From Chryseobacterium flavum (GTDB taxonomy: Bacteria; Bacteroidota; Bacteroidia; Flavobacteriales; Weeksellaceae): a stretch of 64,000 nucleotides of DNA. This document shows, in pieces, positions 7,844-16,324 of the stretch (position 1 is the stretch's first letter; each line of letters starts with the position of its first letter). Location of the stretch: assembly GCF_003385595.1 (NCBI RefSeq), contig NZ_QNUE01000006.1, forward strand, positions 246,755-310,754, written 5' to 3'. The notes under the pieces are model-generated. The model saw nothing but the letters and a program-made list of their open reading frames with translations, ran no database searches and was not told the origin of the DNA. Both the position numbers and the translations under genes were made by a program.

Positions 7844-8704
7844 TTATTGTAAATTTTTATTTAGCCATGACTGTACAAGCTCAGCGTGATCTTTCACCCA
7901 TTCTTTTGCGGTGGCTTCTTTATTTTTACTCTGTTCCATTTTCATTAAAAGATCAGACATGTTTTCATCATCAAAATGAAGTCTTGAAAAGAATTTGGCC
8001 AGTTCCGGATGATCTTTTGAAAAGCTTTTCCTTGAATAAGTCTTAATCTGTTCCGCTTCACCATAAATCTTTTTGGGATCATCAAGAAACTTAAGTTTCA
8101 TTTTCCCAAACATCCAGTGAGGCTGCCATCCGGTTACCACAATCCATTCTTTTCGCTGTATGGCATTCTGTAACTCGGTGATCATGGCAATGGTAGACGA
8201 GTTGATCTGATGATAATCCAGTTTATAATCAATAATTGCTTTATCCGTTCCGGTGGTTAATCCGGCTCCTTTTTCAATTCCTATAATTCTATGATTGAAT
8301 TGATCTTTATACTGATTGAGTTCTTCAATAGAGTGAACAGGGATGTACTCCGGAACAACCAATCCTATACGGCCGTTGTCGTAATTGGTTCCCAGATGAA
8401 CTAATCCCGGAAATTTGGCCAGTTTTTTAGCATGAGTATAAGGAAGCCAGACGCCCATGAAAAGATCTGTATCTTCATTATTCATTGAAGCCAGGATCAT
8501 ATCTGTAGAGGCTTTTTGAATAATGACATGATATCCCTGCTCATCCAGAATGGCTTTAGCGACATGCGTCATGGCAACATCTTCAGCCCAGCCATCTACC
8601 ATTCCTATAGTGATGTATTTAGAGTTTTTTATGTTTTCACACGAATGTAATGCTGCCAATATCAACATTAAAACAGGAAAAAAAAGATATTTTAATTGTT
8701 TCAT
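7844..8704 (-). CDS. proX: Glycine betaine-type ABC substrate-binding lipoprotein
   Basis: A 286-residue OpuAC/ProX-like binding protein. The N-terminus has a hydrophobic leader ending LHSC, consistent with lipidation. Trp residues in MVDGWAED, FMGVWLPYTHAKK and VTGWQPHWMF are placed as in the aromatic cage that binds quaternary ammonium groups. It is the last gene of a three-gene operon, one base after the permease stop. It delivers osmoprotectants such as glycine betaine, choline or carnitine; which one is not resolved. Confidence 0.88.
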   Translation of the reverse strand: MKQLKYLFFPVLMLILAALHSCENIKNSKYITIGMVDGWAEDVAMTHVAKAILDEQGYHVIIQKASTDMILASMNNEDTDLFMGVWLPYTHAKKLAKFPGLVHLGTNYDNGRIGLVVPEYIPVHSIEELNQYKDQFNHRIIGIEKGAGLTTGTDKAIIDYKLDYHQINSSTIAMITELQNAIQRKEWIVVTGWQPHWMFGKMKLKFLDDPKKIYGEAEQIKTYSRKSFSKDHPELAKFFSRLHFDDENMSDLLMKMEQSKNKEATAKEWVKDHAELVQSWLNKNLQ

Positions 8705-8705
8705 T

Positions 8706-9533
8706 TTATTGCTTTTTCTTTACAAATCCCTGGGTAATACGGTCCAGAATAATGGCTAAAATCACAACGGATAAACCACTTTCAAATCCTAATCCGATAT
8801 CCAGATTATTAATTCCTTCCAGTACTTTCTCTCCTAATCCGCCTGCTGCAATCATTCCTGCGATCACAACCATGGATAAGGACAACAATATGGTTTGATT
8901 AATCCCTGTTAGAATCGTTTTCATTGCTAAAGGAAGCTCTACTTTAAACAGAATCTGACGGCTGGTTGCTCCAAAAGCCCTGGCTGCTTCTACAATATCT
9001 TTCGGAACAGCTTCAATTCCCAGTGTCGTTAATCGTACTGCTGGCGGCATTGCAAAAATGATGGTTGCAAAAGCACCGGGTACTTTACCGATACTGAAAA
9101 ACAGCACCGCAGGAATAAGGTAGACAAATGCCGGCATTGTCTGCATCAGATCCAGTAAAGGACGAATAATTTTTGCAGCTATTGTGTTTTTTGCGGCTAA
9201 AATTCCCAGAGGGATGGAAAAGATAAGAGCAGTAATGGTGGATACAAAAATAAGAGCCAGAGTTTCCATGGTTTCTTTCCATAATCCCATTAAAAATATT
9301 AAACTAAGACCGGCTGCCGTTACCACAGCAATAGCTTTTCCGGCTTTCCAGAGTGCAAGCAGCGTAAAAAAGAGAATGATGACATAAAAAGGAGTGTTCG
9401 TTAACACCCATTCAATCCCCATAATAGAAGCGTTTCCCAGGTATTTTATAACATCAAATACAGGCTTTCCGTTTTCCGTGAGCCAATTGATTGCAGTTTC
9501 TACATATTGACCTATATCTATAGTTTTATTCAT
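8706..9533 (-). CDS. proW: Glycine betaine-type ABC permease
   Basis: About 275 residues with six or so membrane helices and the permease EAA-type loop EAARAFGATSRQILFKVELP. The start at 9533 (MNKTIDIG) is preferred over 9551 because it leaves the same one-base gap after the upstream ATPase stop as is seen between this gene and the binding protein. Forms the inner-membrane channel of the importer. Confidence 0.88.
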   Translation of the reverse strand: MNKTIDIGQYVETAINWLTENGKPVFDVIKYLGNASIMGIEWVLTNTPFYVIILFFTLLALWKAGKAIAVVTAAGLSLIFLMGLWKETMETLALIFVSTITALIFSIPLGILAAKNTIAAKIIRPLLDLMQTMPAFVYLIPAVLFFSIGKVPGAFATIIFAMPPAVRLTTLGIEAVPKDIVEAARAFGATSRQILFKVELPLAMKTILTGINQTILLSLSMVVIAGMIAAGGLGEKVLEGINNLDIGLGFESGLSVVILAIILDRITQGFVKKKQ

Positions 9534-9534
9534 C

Positions 9535-10785
9535 TTATTGGTTGTTTGCAATTTCTTTTAATTCTATGATCTCTTCTTCGTTAAATTTGGTAGCTTCTAT
9601 GACAAGAGACAGCTGGGTCACAAGTCCTAAAAATTTATTGTCTTCATCGATTACGGCGATGGCTGATTTGCTTCCGGAAATCAGTGGCAGCATTTCTTCT
9701 ACAGTCACTTCAGGATACACCGATGGGACATTACTATTGATAATGGATTCTACAGTAGGTTCTTTCTTTTTGGCAATACGTACAACATCATTAAGTGTTA
9801 CAAAACCAAGAAATTTATTCTGAAAATCCACGACAGGTAAGTTTTCCAGACCTGTAGTTCTCATTTTTCTTAGGGCTCCTTCAGGGCCGTCTTTTCTGAA
9901 ACGCACTACAGTAGCTTTATCGAACATTAAAGATCTGGCAGTAATAATGGTTTTACGATCTACTTTTTCTACGAAGGCTTTTACATAGTCGCTTGCGGGA
10001 TTGGTTAAAATCTCTTCAGCTGTCCCTATCTGTTCAATGACACCATCTTTCATAATGACGATACGGTCACCGATTTTAATGGCTTCGTCCAGGTCATGAG
10101 TAATGAAGACGATGGTTTTCTGTAATGTGTTCTGCAGTTCAAGCATCTGATCCTGCATTTCAGATTTTATCAGTGGATCAAGTGCAGAGAACGCTTCATC
10201 CATAAGCAGGACTTCAGGATCATTCGCCAAAGCTCTTGCTAATCCAACTCTCTGCTGCATTCCTCCTGAAAGTTGAGAGGGATATTGATTTTCAAAACCA
10301 TTTAAACCGACAATATCTAATGCTTTTTGTGCTTTTTCATCACGGGAAGCTTTACTTTCACCCCTGATTTCCAGACCGAAGCCTGCATTGTCTAAAATGG
10401 TATGATGAGGAAGCAATCCGAATTTCTGAAATACCATACTCATTTCCGTTCTTCTTACTTCCAGCAGTTCTTTATTATTTTTACTGGTAATATCATCATC
10501 ATTGATATATACTTTTCCTGATGTGGGCTCATTCAATCTGTTAAGACAGCGCAATAAAGTGGATTTTCCGCTTCCTGACAATCCCATGATTACAAAGAAT
10601 TCCCCTTCATAGATTTCAAAACTGGCTTTATTGATACCTATGGTGCAGCCTGTTTTCTCAAGAATTTCCTTTTTGGAAAAGCCTTTGTCCAGAAGTTCCT
10701 GTGCTTTTTCTTTGTTTTTGCCAAAAATAATAGTCAGGTCTTCCACTTTAAGTTTTACTTTTCTAGCATTTTCATTTTTTTCCAT
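9535..10785 (-). CDS. proV: Glycine betaine-type ABC ATPase with CBS domains
   Basis: A 416-residue ATPase: Walker A GLSGSGKST, Q-loop, signature LSGGMQQRVGLARAL, Walker B VLLMDEAFSALDPL and switch His in FITHDLDEA. The C-terminal 130 residues form a tandem CBS module (LPVVDFQNKFLGFVTLND..., AIAVIDEDNKFLGLVTQ), which in OpuA/ProV-type transporters regulates activity with ionic strength or cyclic nucleotides. First gene of the operon, with a long upstream leader. Confidence 0.93.
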   Translation of the reverse strand: MEKNENARKVKLKVEDLTIIFGKNKEKAQELLDKGFSKKEILEKTGCTIGINKASFEIYEGEFFVIMGLSGSGKSTLLRCLNRLNEPTSGKVYINDDDITSKNNKELLEVRRTEMSMVFQKFGLLPHHTILDNAGFGLEIRGESKASRDEKAQKALDIVGLNGFENQYPSQLSGGMQQRVGLARALANDPEVLLMDEAFSALDPLIKSEMQDQMLELQNTLQKTIVFITHDLDEAIKIGDRIVIMKDGVIEQIGTAEEILTNPASDYVKAFVEKVDRKTIITARSLMFDKATVVRFRKDGPEGALRKMRTTGLENLPVVDFQNKFLGFVTLNDVVRIAKKKEPTVESIINSNVPSVYPEVTVEEMLPLISGSKSAIAVIDEDNKFLGLVTQLSLVIEATKFNEEEIIELKEIANNQ

Positions 10786-11091
10786 ATTCAGAATTTTTCA
10801 ATTAATAAATGATATAAAAAACTGTACACCAATTTATTATATACGTTTAGCTTTAGTTGTTCTGCTGATGATGGTAGGATAAAATAATTTGCTAAGCTTA
10901 TAATGATAAAAGCTTTTAACAAAAAAATAATGCATAAGAACTATAAGGTTCTATGTATATTTTAAATATTTCAATAGATTATACTCTAGAAAAAGAGTGT
11001 ATCCTGTAAAAGAAATTAATCTTTTACATAGATTCTACAATTAAATTACTGATGAGGTAATTACAGATATGTGTACTGAACAACTTGAATT

Positions 11092-11114
11092 TCTGCATTA
11101 CATCGGAATGCAGA
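11092..11114. promoter_or_regulatory. Hairpin 2 in the proV upstream region
   Basis: TCTGCATT (11092-11099) and AATGCAGA (11107-11114) are perfect 8-bp arms with a 7-nt loop, 2 bp from the next hairpin. It would lie in the early leader of the operon if transcription starts at the -7 box at 11151-11158. Confidence 0.45.
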
Positions 11115-11116
11115 CC

Positions 11117-11146
11117 GTCATAAAACGGTATATTAATTTTTATGAC
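11117..11146. promoter_or_regulatory. Hairpin 1 / operator in the proV upstream region
   Basis: GTCATAAAA (11117-11125) and TTTTATGAC (11138-11146) are perfect 9-bp arms with a 12-nt spacer. It abuts the candidate -7 element and could be an operator or an RNA hairpin. The rest of the 10786-11278 gap is AT-rich with nothing else I recognise. Confidence 0.45.
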
Positions 11147-11150
11147 GTTG

Positions 11151-11158
11151 CAAATTTA
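11151..11158 (-). promoter_or_regulatory. Candidate -7 element of the proVWX operon
   Basis: The minus strand reads TAAATTTG. It is about 365 bp upstream of proV, implying a leader of roughly 360 nt. No clear -33 was found and a closer promoter cannot be excluded. Confidence 0.35.
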
Positions 11159-11278
11159 CGAATTTTATATTAAATGGATTTTTATGAGTGTAAAGTTTTG
11201 ATTTTCAATATTTTTCTGAATGGAACTTCAATATGATTCTCATCTTATTATTAAAGTAAGAAACCTTTACCAGTGAGA

Positions 11279-11644
11279 TTATTTCAATAAAACAGCAATA
11301 ATAGCAAGGATTGCAGGTAAAGCCTGAACGAAAAATATTTTTTTAGTAGCAGAAACAGCTCCATAGATTCCGGCTATGGCAACGCATCCTAAAAAGAATA
11401 AAGCTACATTTGTTTGCCATTGAAGATCTTTAATCAATAGTGACCAGATCAGCCCTGCAGCCAGAAAGCCGTTATAAAGTCCCTGATTGGCAGCCAGTCC
11501 TTTGGTAGGTTTAAACATGTCTGCAGGTAATGCAGCTTTGAAGACTTTCTTCCCTTTGGTTTCCCAGGCAAACATTTCCATCCAGAGGATATAAAGATGT
11601 TCCAGTGCAACGGCAGCGATCAGAATTTTAGCAACGATTTCCAT
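11279..11644 (-). CDS. DUF1304 family small membrane protein
   Basis: A 121-residue protein with about four hydrophobic helices and the family features ALEHLYILWMEMFAW and LAANQGLYNGFLAAGL. DUF1304 proteins are inner-membrane proteins of unknown function. It is divergent from a Crp-like regulator, 65 bp apart, which may control it. Confidence 0.8.
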   Translation of the reverse strand: MEIVAKILIAAVALEHLYILWMEMFAWETKGKKVFKAALPADMFKPTKGLAANQGLYNGFLAAGLIWSLLIKDLQWQTNVALFFLGCVAIAGIYGAVSATKKIFFVQALPAILAIIAVLLK

Positions 11645-11709
11645 GATTAAATATTTTTCTCATTGTAAAACTAAAAAAATAAAGTTAAGTTTGAGTATTA
11701 ATTCTTACA

Positions 11710-12282
11710 ATGGACCCATTCAAAGCTCATTTAAATAAATTCATTACGGTAACTGATGAGGAGTATACTTCTATTGTATCATTTTTCACTGTTATGGAGG
11801 TAAAAAAGAAACAGACCCTGATGCTTGAAGGAGAAATATGCCGGAATATGTATTTCGTGGTGAAAGGTTGCCTGAGAAAGTTCTTTATCAATGAGAAAGG
11901 AGTAGAGAACACTACTCAGTTTGCTATTGAAAACTGGTGGATTACAGATACGTTTGCTTATGAGAGACAGCAGCAGACGGATTTTAATATTCAGTCAGTG
12001 GAGCATTCTACTATTTTAGTGATTGATTTTAGAAATCAGGAGTTATTGTTTGCAAAACATCCTGCAATGGAGCGTTATTTCAGAATTATTTATCAAAGGG
12101 CTTATGCAGCTTCAGAAAGAAAACTTCGCTATCTGTCAGAGTTTTCAAGAGAAGAACTGTATATACATTTCAGTACATTATACCCATGGTTTATTCAAAG
12201 GATACCCCAATATCTTGTAGCTTCTTTTCTGGGGTTCACACCGGAATATTTAAGTGAAATTAAATCAAAATTACGTTCTTAA
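11710..12282 (+). CDS. Crp/Fnr family transcriptional regulator
   Basis: A 190-residue protein with an N-terminal cyclic-nucleotide-binding-like barrel (QTLMLEGEICRNMYFVVKGCLRKFF) and a C-terminal helix-turn-helix (PQYLVASFLGFTPEYLSEIKSKL). The phosphate-binding cassette of true cAMP receptors is not conserved, as usual for this Bacteroidota subgroup. It heads a unit with a DoxX protein and an AhpD-like protein, which it may regulate. Confidence 0.85.
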   Translation: MDPFKAHLNKFITVTDEEYTSIVSFFTVMEVKKKQTLMLEGEICRNMYFVVKGCLRKFFINEKGVENTTQFAIENWWITDTFAYERQQQTDFNIQSVEHSTILVIDFRNQELLFAKHPAMERYFRIIYQRAYAASERKLRYLSEFSREELYIHFSTLYPWFIQRIPQYLVASFLGFTPEYLSEIKSKLRS

Positions 12283-12345
12283 ACCAGTTTAAGTTTTTTA
12301 CGGATCAGAAGCCGGAAATTTGTCATGTGATTAAAACCTAATGCA

Positions 12346-12777
12346 ATGACAGATACTAAAAATCAATTTCCACAGCTGTTTTTAAGACTGGCTCTTGCTA
12401 TGACAATGCTTTCTGCTGTTGCAGACCGGTTCGGATTATGGAGCAAAGAAAATTCGTCATGGGGAAATATGGAAAGCTTTAAAGAATATGCAAGGCAGCT
12501 GACATTTTTTCTTCCGGAAGCTTTGAGTACGTTTTCGGCATATGCGGCTACCTTTTTGGAAATTCTTTTCCCTTTGATGTTGATTTTTGGATTTAAAATC
12601 AGAATTGCATCTTATGGAAGCTGTATTCTGCTGCTGATTTTTGCGGTGTCCATGACCATTGCTTCAGGGTTAAAAGCTCCATTAGATTATTCTGTATGGG
12701 TAGGAAGTGCTGCTGCGCTTTTACTAGCTGTACAACAACATTATTCTTTAAGTATAGATCAACTAACCAAAAAATAA
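12346..12777 (+). CDS. DoxX family membrane protein
   Basis: A 143-residue protein with four predicted membrane helices, including FLRLALAMTMLSAVADRFGLW and AAATFLEILFPLMLIFGF, typical of DoxX/SURF4-like proteins. Members are linked to quinone or thiol redox chemistry, but this one's reaction is unknown. It sits 7 bp before the AhpD-like gene and is probably co-transcribed. Confidence 0.75.
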   Translation: MTDTKNQFPQLFLRLALAMTMLSAVADRFGLWSKENSSWGNMESFKEYARQLTFFLPEALSTFSAYAATFLEILFPLMLIFGFKIRIASYGSCILLLIFAVSMTIASGLKAPLDYSVWVGSAAALLLAVQQHYSLSIDQLTKK

Positions 12778-12784
12778 TAATATT

Positions 12785-13228
12785 ATGAGTGCAAGATTGA
12801 ATATTGCAACAGTAGATTCAGCAGCTTACAAGGCGATGCTGGGATTGGAAGGGTATTTACAGACAATTTCCTTAACACACATTCAGAAAGAATTAATTAA
12901 GATCAGGGCTTCGCAGATCAATAAATGTGCTTTCTGTCTTGATATGCACACAAAAGATGCTATCAAATACGGAGAGAGCCCTCAAAGAATCTTCATTCTT
13001 AACGGATGGACAGAAGCAAAAGAATTTTTCACGGAAGAAGAGCAGGTGCTGCTGGCTATGACAGAAGAAATTACGCTGATAAGCGACAAAGGGTTAACTG
13101 AAGAAACCTATCAGAAAGCAAAGTCATTCTTTGATGATAACCAGATTGCTCAAATTATCATGGCGATCATAACCATCAATGCCTGGAACAGAATTGCAGT
13201 GAGTACGCATCTTCCGATTGCAAAATAG
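12785..13228 (+). CDS. AhpD-like / carboxymuconolactone decarboxylase family protein
   Basis: A 147-residue all-helical protein carrying INKCAFCLDMHTKDAIKYGE, the AhpD-type active site with two cysteines (CxxC) and a following His. Such proteins act as small alkylhydroperoxidases or disulfide relays. Together with the adjacent DoxX protein it forms a redox pair seen in many bacteria. Confidence 0.88.
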   Translation: MSARLNIATVDSAAYKAMLGLEGYLQTISLTHIQKELIKIRASQINKCAFCLDMHTKDAIKYGESPQRIFILNGWTEAKEFFTEEEQVLLAMTEEITLISDKGLTEETYQKAKSFFDDNQIAQIIMAIITINAWNRIAVSTHLPIAK

Positions 13229-13286
13229 TGAAGTAATAAACGGGGAGATAAAAATTGAGAAGCCCGCATAATTTACGGATGCTTAC

Positions 13287-13332
13287 TTTTTATAAAACGG
13301 CCTTTCAATTTTGAAAGGCCGTTTTATAAAAA
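13287..13332. terminator. Long perfect bidirectional terminator
   Basis: At least 21-bp perfect arms (containing AAAACGGCCTTTCAA and its complement) meet at about 13309, flanked by A and T runs. It sits between the convergent AhpD-like gene and the VOC gene. Confidence 0.85.
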
Positions 13333-13432
13333 GATGAAAAGTGAATAGTTCCCGATTGGTATTAATTCTAAATAAATCTTAATGGGTAAATATTAAGTTT
13401 TGTTTTCGGGATTCTTCACTGATTTGTTTGAT

Positions 13433-13921
13433 TTATGGATTTTTTCTTTTGAATGGTCCTTGTGGGGCAATAATCTCAAGATTGGTTCCGTCTGGATCGC
13501 GAAAATAGGCAACAGCGGTTCCGTATCCGGACTTTAATCCGTCGGCTTCCTCGAAAACAATTGGTTCTCCATCAGGTTCTACGCCGATTTCTTTTAACCT
13601 CTGCATGGCCTCATCAATATTATCTACTTCAAAACACAGGTGCATAGCGCTGATCTGGTTGTTTGAGTAAGATGCCTGTTCAGATTCAGGAACTACATAT
13701 TCCAAGATATCAAGGTTCAGATTATCCAGATGAAGATTGGCAAATTTGATCCGGGTATCATTCAATCCCTGGGTTTTAGCCATTCTTTCTCCTCCTATTA
13801 TATCTATATTAGAAACTTTTGTTCCTGTCAAAGCTTCGTAAAAGGCAATTGATTTCTCTAAATTCTTTACTGTGATCCCAACGTGGTTGGCACGGGTGAA
13901 ACCTTTTGTAGTATTTTCCAT
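13433..13921 (-). CDS. VOC (glyoxalase/dioxygenase fold) family protein
   Basis: A 162-residue protein with two beta-alpha-beta-beta-beta units: NHVGITVKNLEKSIAFYEALTG, and HLCFEVDNIDEAMQRLKEIGV ending AYFRDPDGTNLEIIAP. His and Glu residues in the metal-ligand positions of VOC enzymes are present. Likely acts on a carbonyl or aromatic electrophile; no substrate can be named. First of a run of same-strand oxidoreductase genes. Confidence 0.85.
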   Translation of the reverse strand: MENTTKGFTRANHVGITVKNLEKSIAFYEALTGTKVSNIDIIGGERMAKTQGLNDTRIKFANLHLDNLNLDILEYVVPESEQASYSNNQISAMHLCFEVDNIDEAMQRLKEIGVEPDGEPIVFEEADGLKSGYGTAVAYFRDPDGTNLEIIAPQGPFKRKNP

Positions 13922-14007
13922 TGTTTTAAATTTTGTAATTGATATGAAAAGTATCTTAGATTCGGATCATTAAATTACATATAATTCTCTTAAAACTGAA
14001 TAAGAAA

Positions 14008-14976
14008 CTAATAAATCGCAACAGGATTTACATTCACCTGAGTAGAACCCACATATAAAGGCTGCCCCAGCACAAATAAAAACTCCCATATTTTTTGCTT
14101 CACCAATGGACGGCTGTCAATCAGTTCCAGGTTATAGATCCCCTTTTTTGCCAGCATAAACTGGTTGATTGGAAATTCTTCTTTACTTTTTGGATTTGGA
14201 TATACTTCAGAAGCCCAGGTGTCCCCGCCAAAAGCTACGATTCCCTGATCGGCAAGCCATTTTGCGGCATCCATTCCGATTCCAGGCTCTGTTTCCAGAA
14301 ATTGCTGGTTGTTTTTACCTATCAATTCAAGCCATCCGGTATTGAAGAGGATAACATCCCCTTTTCTTAACGTGAGATTTTGCTTTTTGAGAACGGATTT
14401 GATGTCTTCTACTGTAAATTCTGTTCCGCCAGGGACTATTGATTTCCCATAATGAGCAGTCATGTCCAACACGACACCGCGGGTTACGAAAGGAGGTACT
14501 TTTTCCACACCCAGTTTTTTTACTCCTTCTACAGTTACAAAGTCTGTTGCTTTATTTCCATTGTAGTAAGTATTATCAATACCAATATGCCCGATACCGT
14601 TAAGCTGCGTTCCTACTCCGGTCCATCCGTTGACCAGCTCGTCATTGAAAGTAAACTTATTGGGACCTATGCTTTTCCCGCCCTGCTCTCCGGGCTGAAT
14701 ATTGTATAAATTGAAACTTCTGTGTCTGAAAGCCGGAAGGTTTTTGTCGATAGGGACGGCCAGGGCCAGGGTTTTACCCTGTTTTACCAGCCCAAGAGCC
14801 TGTTTTACAACTTCAGGAGTCAATAAATTGGCGGCCCCTATTTCATCCTTTGCACCGTAAGCAGAAGGATACCAGGAATTATCTTCAGGGTTAACAAGGG
14901 TTTGAGCCTTTAATATAATACTGTTTATAGTCAATAGGGTTGCTAACCCGAATATTTTGACCAGATTATTTTTCAT
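14008..14976 (-). CDS. Exported cyclase-family (kynurenine formamidase-like) hydrolase
   Basis: A 322-residue protein with a signal peptide (MKNNLVKIFGLATLLTINSIILKAQ). It has the cyclase-fold features GTQLNGIGHIG, FVTRGVVLDMTAHYG, KGDVILFNTGW and FGGDTWASEVYP. The canonical metal motif HxGTHxDxPxH is altered to GTQ-x-N-x-x-G-H; a GTQ-x-D-G-x-GH form is common in one subgroup, but here the Asp is Asn. A metal-dependent hydrolase is likely; whether the Asn substitution keeps activity is uncertain. Confidence 0.75.
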   Translation of the reverse strand: MKNNLVKIFGLATLLTINSIILKAQTLVNPEDNSWYPSAYGAKDEIGAANLLTPEVVKQALGLVKQGKTLALAVPIDKNLPAFRHRSFNLYNIQPGEQGGKSIGPNKFTFNDELVNGWTGVGTQLNGIGHIGIDNTYYNGNKATDFVTVEGVKKLGVEKVPPFVTRGVVLDMTAHYGKSIVPGGTEFTVEDIKSVLKKQNLTLRKGDVILFNTGWLELIGKNNQQFLETEPGIGMDAAKWLADQGIVAFGGDTWASEVYPNPKSKEEFPINQFMLAKKGIYNLELIDSRPLVKQKIWEFLFVLGQPLYVGSTQVNVNPVAIY

Positions 14977-15131
14977 TTTTTATGATTGTAGGGTTAAAAG
15001 ATAAGGAAGTGGGAGAGGGAAGTTATTGATGCCTGAGAACAAGCTTTGTTTGCTCGGATCTGTATCAGATCAGGTAAATATCTTAGTTAAAAGGCTTGTA
15101 ATGCTTCCATCTCCATCTTCCGGTATTCACA

Positions 15132-16115
15132 TTAAATTTCGCTCAATGCTGAATTGATAAAGCTCAATTCTTCCTGTGAAAGATTTATAGACATTGCTTT
15201 TGCATTTTCAATAGCCTGCTGTGCATTTCTTGCTCCTGCCAGTACTACTGTTATGGCTGGCTGCAGAGTAGTCCATCTTAATACCAGCTGGGAAAGGCTT
15301 GCTCCTTTTTCCTGAGCGATGGGTTCAATTTTTTCTAAAAAGGTTTTTACCTTATTCAAATCAAACTGTGAGAAATATCCGTTTCTGTGGTCGTTATCTT
15401 TCAATTGACTTTCTTTAAAATATTTACCGGTTAAAAGACCTCTTTCCATAGGACTGTAGACGATAATTCCTGAATTGTTTTCCAAAGAATAAGGAACAAG
15501 ATCGTTTTCAATAGAACGGTTCAGCATACTGTAAGAAACCTGGTTGCTGGCAAGTTTTAAAGTTCTGTTAGCTTCTTCCATTTGAGCCACACTGTAGTTG
15601 CTTACCCCTGCAGCACGGATTTTTCCCTGTTGGATCAGTAATTCCATAGCTTCCATTGTTTCACAGATCGGAGTTGTGCTGTCCGGCCAGTGCAGCTGTA
15701 AAAGATCGATATAATCTGTTCCCAGTCTTTTTAAGCTGTCTTCAACTTCTTTGATGATGTTTTCTTTAGAAGCCAATTTGTAAACCGGTATGGTTTTTCC
15801 TTCGTCTTCTGCTTCAAAGAAAAATTCTCCTTTTCCATTATTGCTTCCGTCCCATACCAGTCCGAATTTTGTTAAAAGCTGAATTTTTGAGCGGTCTTTT
15901 CCTTTGATAGCTTCTCCAATCATTTCCTCGCTCAATCCAAACCCATAAAAAGGGGCCGTGTCGATAGAAGTTACACCATGATCCAGCGATGCGTGAATAG
16001 AGTTGACAGAATCCTGTTTCTCATTACCACCCCACATATTTCCTCCAATAGCAAAAGCTCCGTGTGTGATTGCTGATAATTCTAAATCTGTGTTTCCTAA
16101 TTTTCTATATTCCAT
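15132..16115 (-). CDS. Aldo/keto reductase
   Basis: About 327 residues from MEYRKLGNTDLELS at 16115. It has the NADPH-dependent TIM-barrel signatures: TSIDTAPFYGFGLSEEMIGEAIKG (catalytic Asp and Tyr), LLTKFGLVWDG (Lys), LQLHWPD (His) and a C-terminal VVLAGARNAQQAIENAKAM. A longer reading to 16202 adds 29 residues, but that DNA is a dispersed repeat (16149-16192), so the shorter start is preferred. Reduces aldehydes and ketones; it fits a carbonyl-stress cluster. Confidence 0.88.
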   Translation of the reverse strand: MEYRKLGNTDLELSAITHGAFAIGGNMWGGNEKQDSVNSIHASLDHGVTSIDTAPFYGFGLSEEMIGEAIKGKDRSKIQLLTKFGLVWDGSNNGKGEFFFEAEDEGKTIPVYKLASKENIIKEVEDSLKRLGTDYIDLLQLHWPDSTTPICETMEAMELLIQQGKIRAAGVSNYSVAQMEEANRTLKLASNQVSYSMLNRSIENDLVPYSLENNSGIIVYSPMERGLLTGKYFKESQLKDNDHRNGYFSQFDLNKVKTFLEKIEPIAQEKGASLSQLVLRWTTLQPAITVVLAGARNAQQAIENAKAMSINLSQEELSFINSALSEI

Positions 16116-16148
16116 TTCGTTTGTTTTTAATTGATTGTTTTTATAATC

Positions 16149-16192
16149 ATCCGTCAGATCTTCGATTTTGCCACCCCATCTGAGGAGGGGAA
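16149..16192. repeat. REP-like dispersed repeat remnant
   Basis: The sequence from ATCCGTCAGATCTTCGAT to CACCCCATCTGAGGAGGGG resembles the CCCCTCC-n-GGAGGGG-GGC-n-GACGG repeats scattered through Flavobacteriia (from memory). It overlaps a spurious N-terminal extension of the aldo/keto reductase. Confidence 0.45.
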
Positions 16193-16243
16193 TTGTCATC
16201 ATTTCGATTTTAAATATTCATGAAAATCAAAGATTTTTTTTAA

Positions 16244-16290
16244 ACTTAAGTGCTCATATCAACTGCATTATAATTTCTATTTACTTAAGT
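16244..16290. promoter_or_regulatory. Pair of ACTTAAGT palindromes
   Basis: Two identical 8-bp palindromes ACTTAAGT (16244-16251 and 16283-16290) lie 39 bp apart, upstream of the aldo/keto reductase and just after the DJ-1 gene. Operator-like spacing; the factor is unknown. Confidence 0.35.
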
Positions 16291-16324
16291 GTTTAAAAAT
16301 TTTTGTGACTTTTATGGTTAAAAA

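Noticed and set aside
10786..11090. Known riboswitch in the proV leader
   Set aside because: The two hairpins do not match any riboswitch consensus I know; left as an unassigned structured leader.
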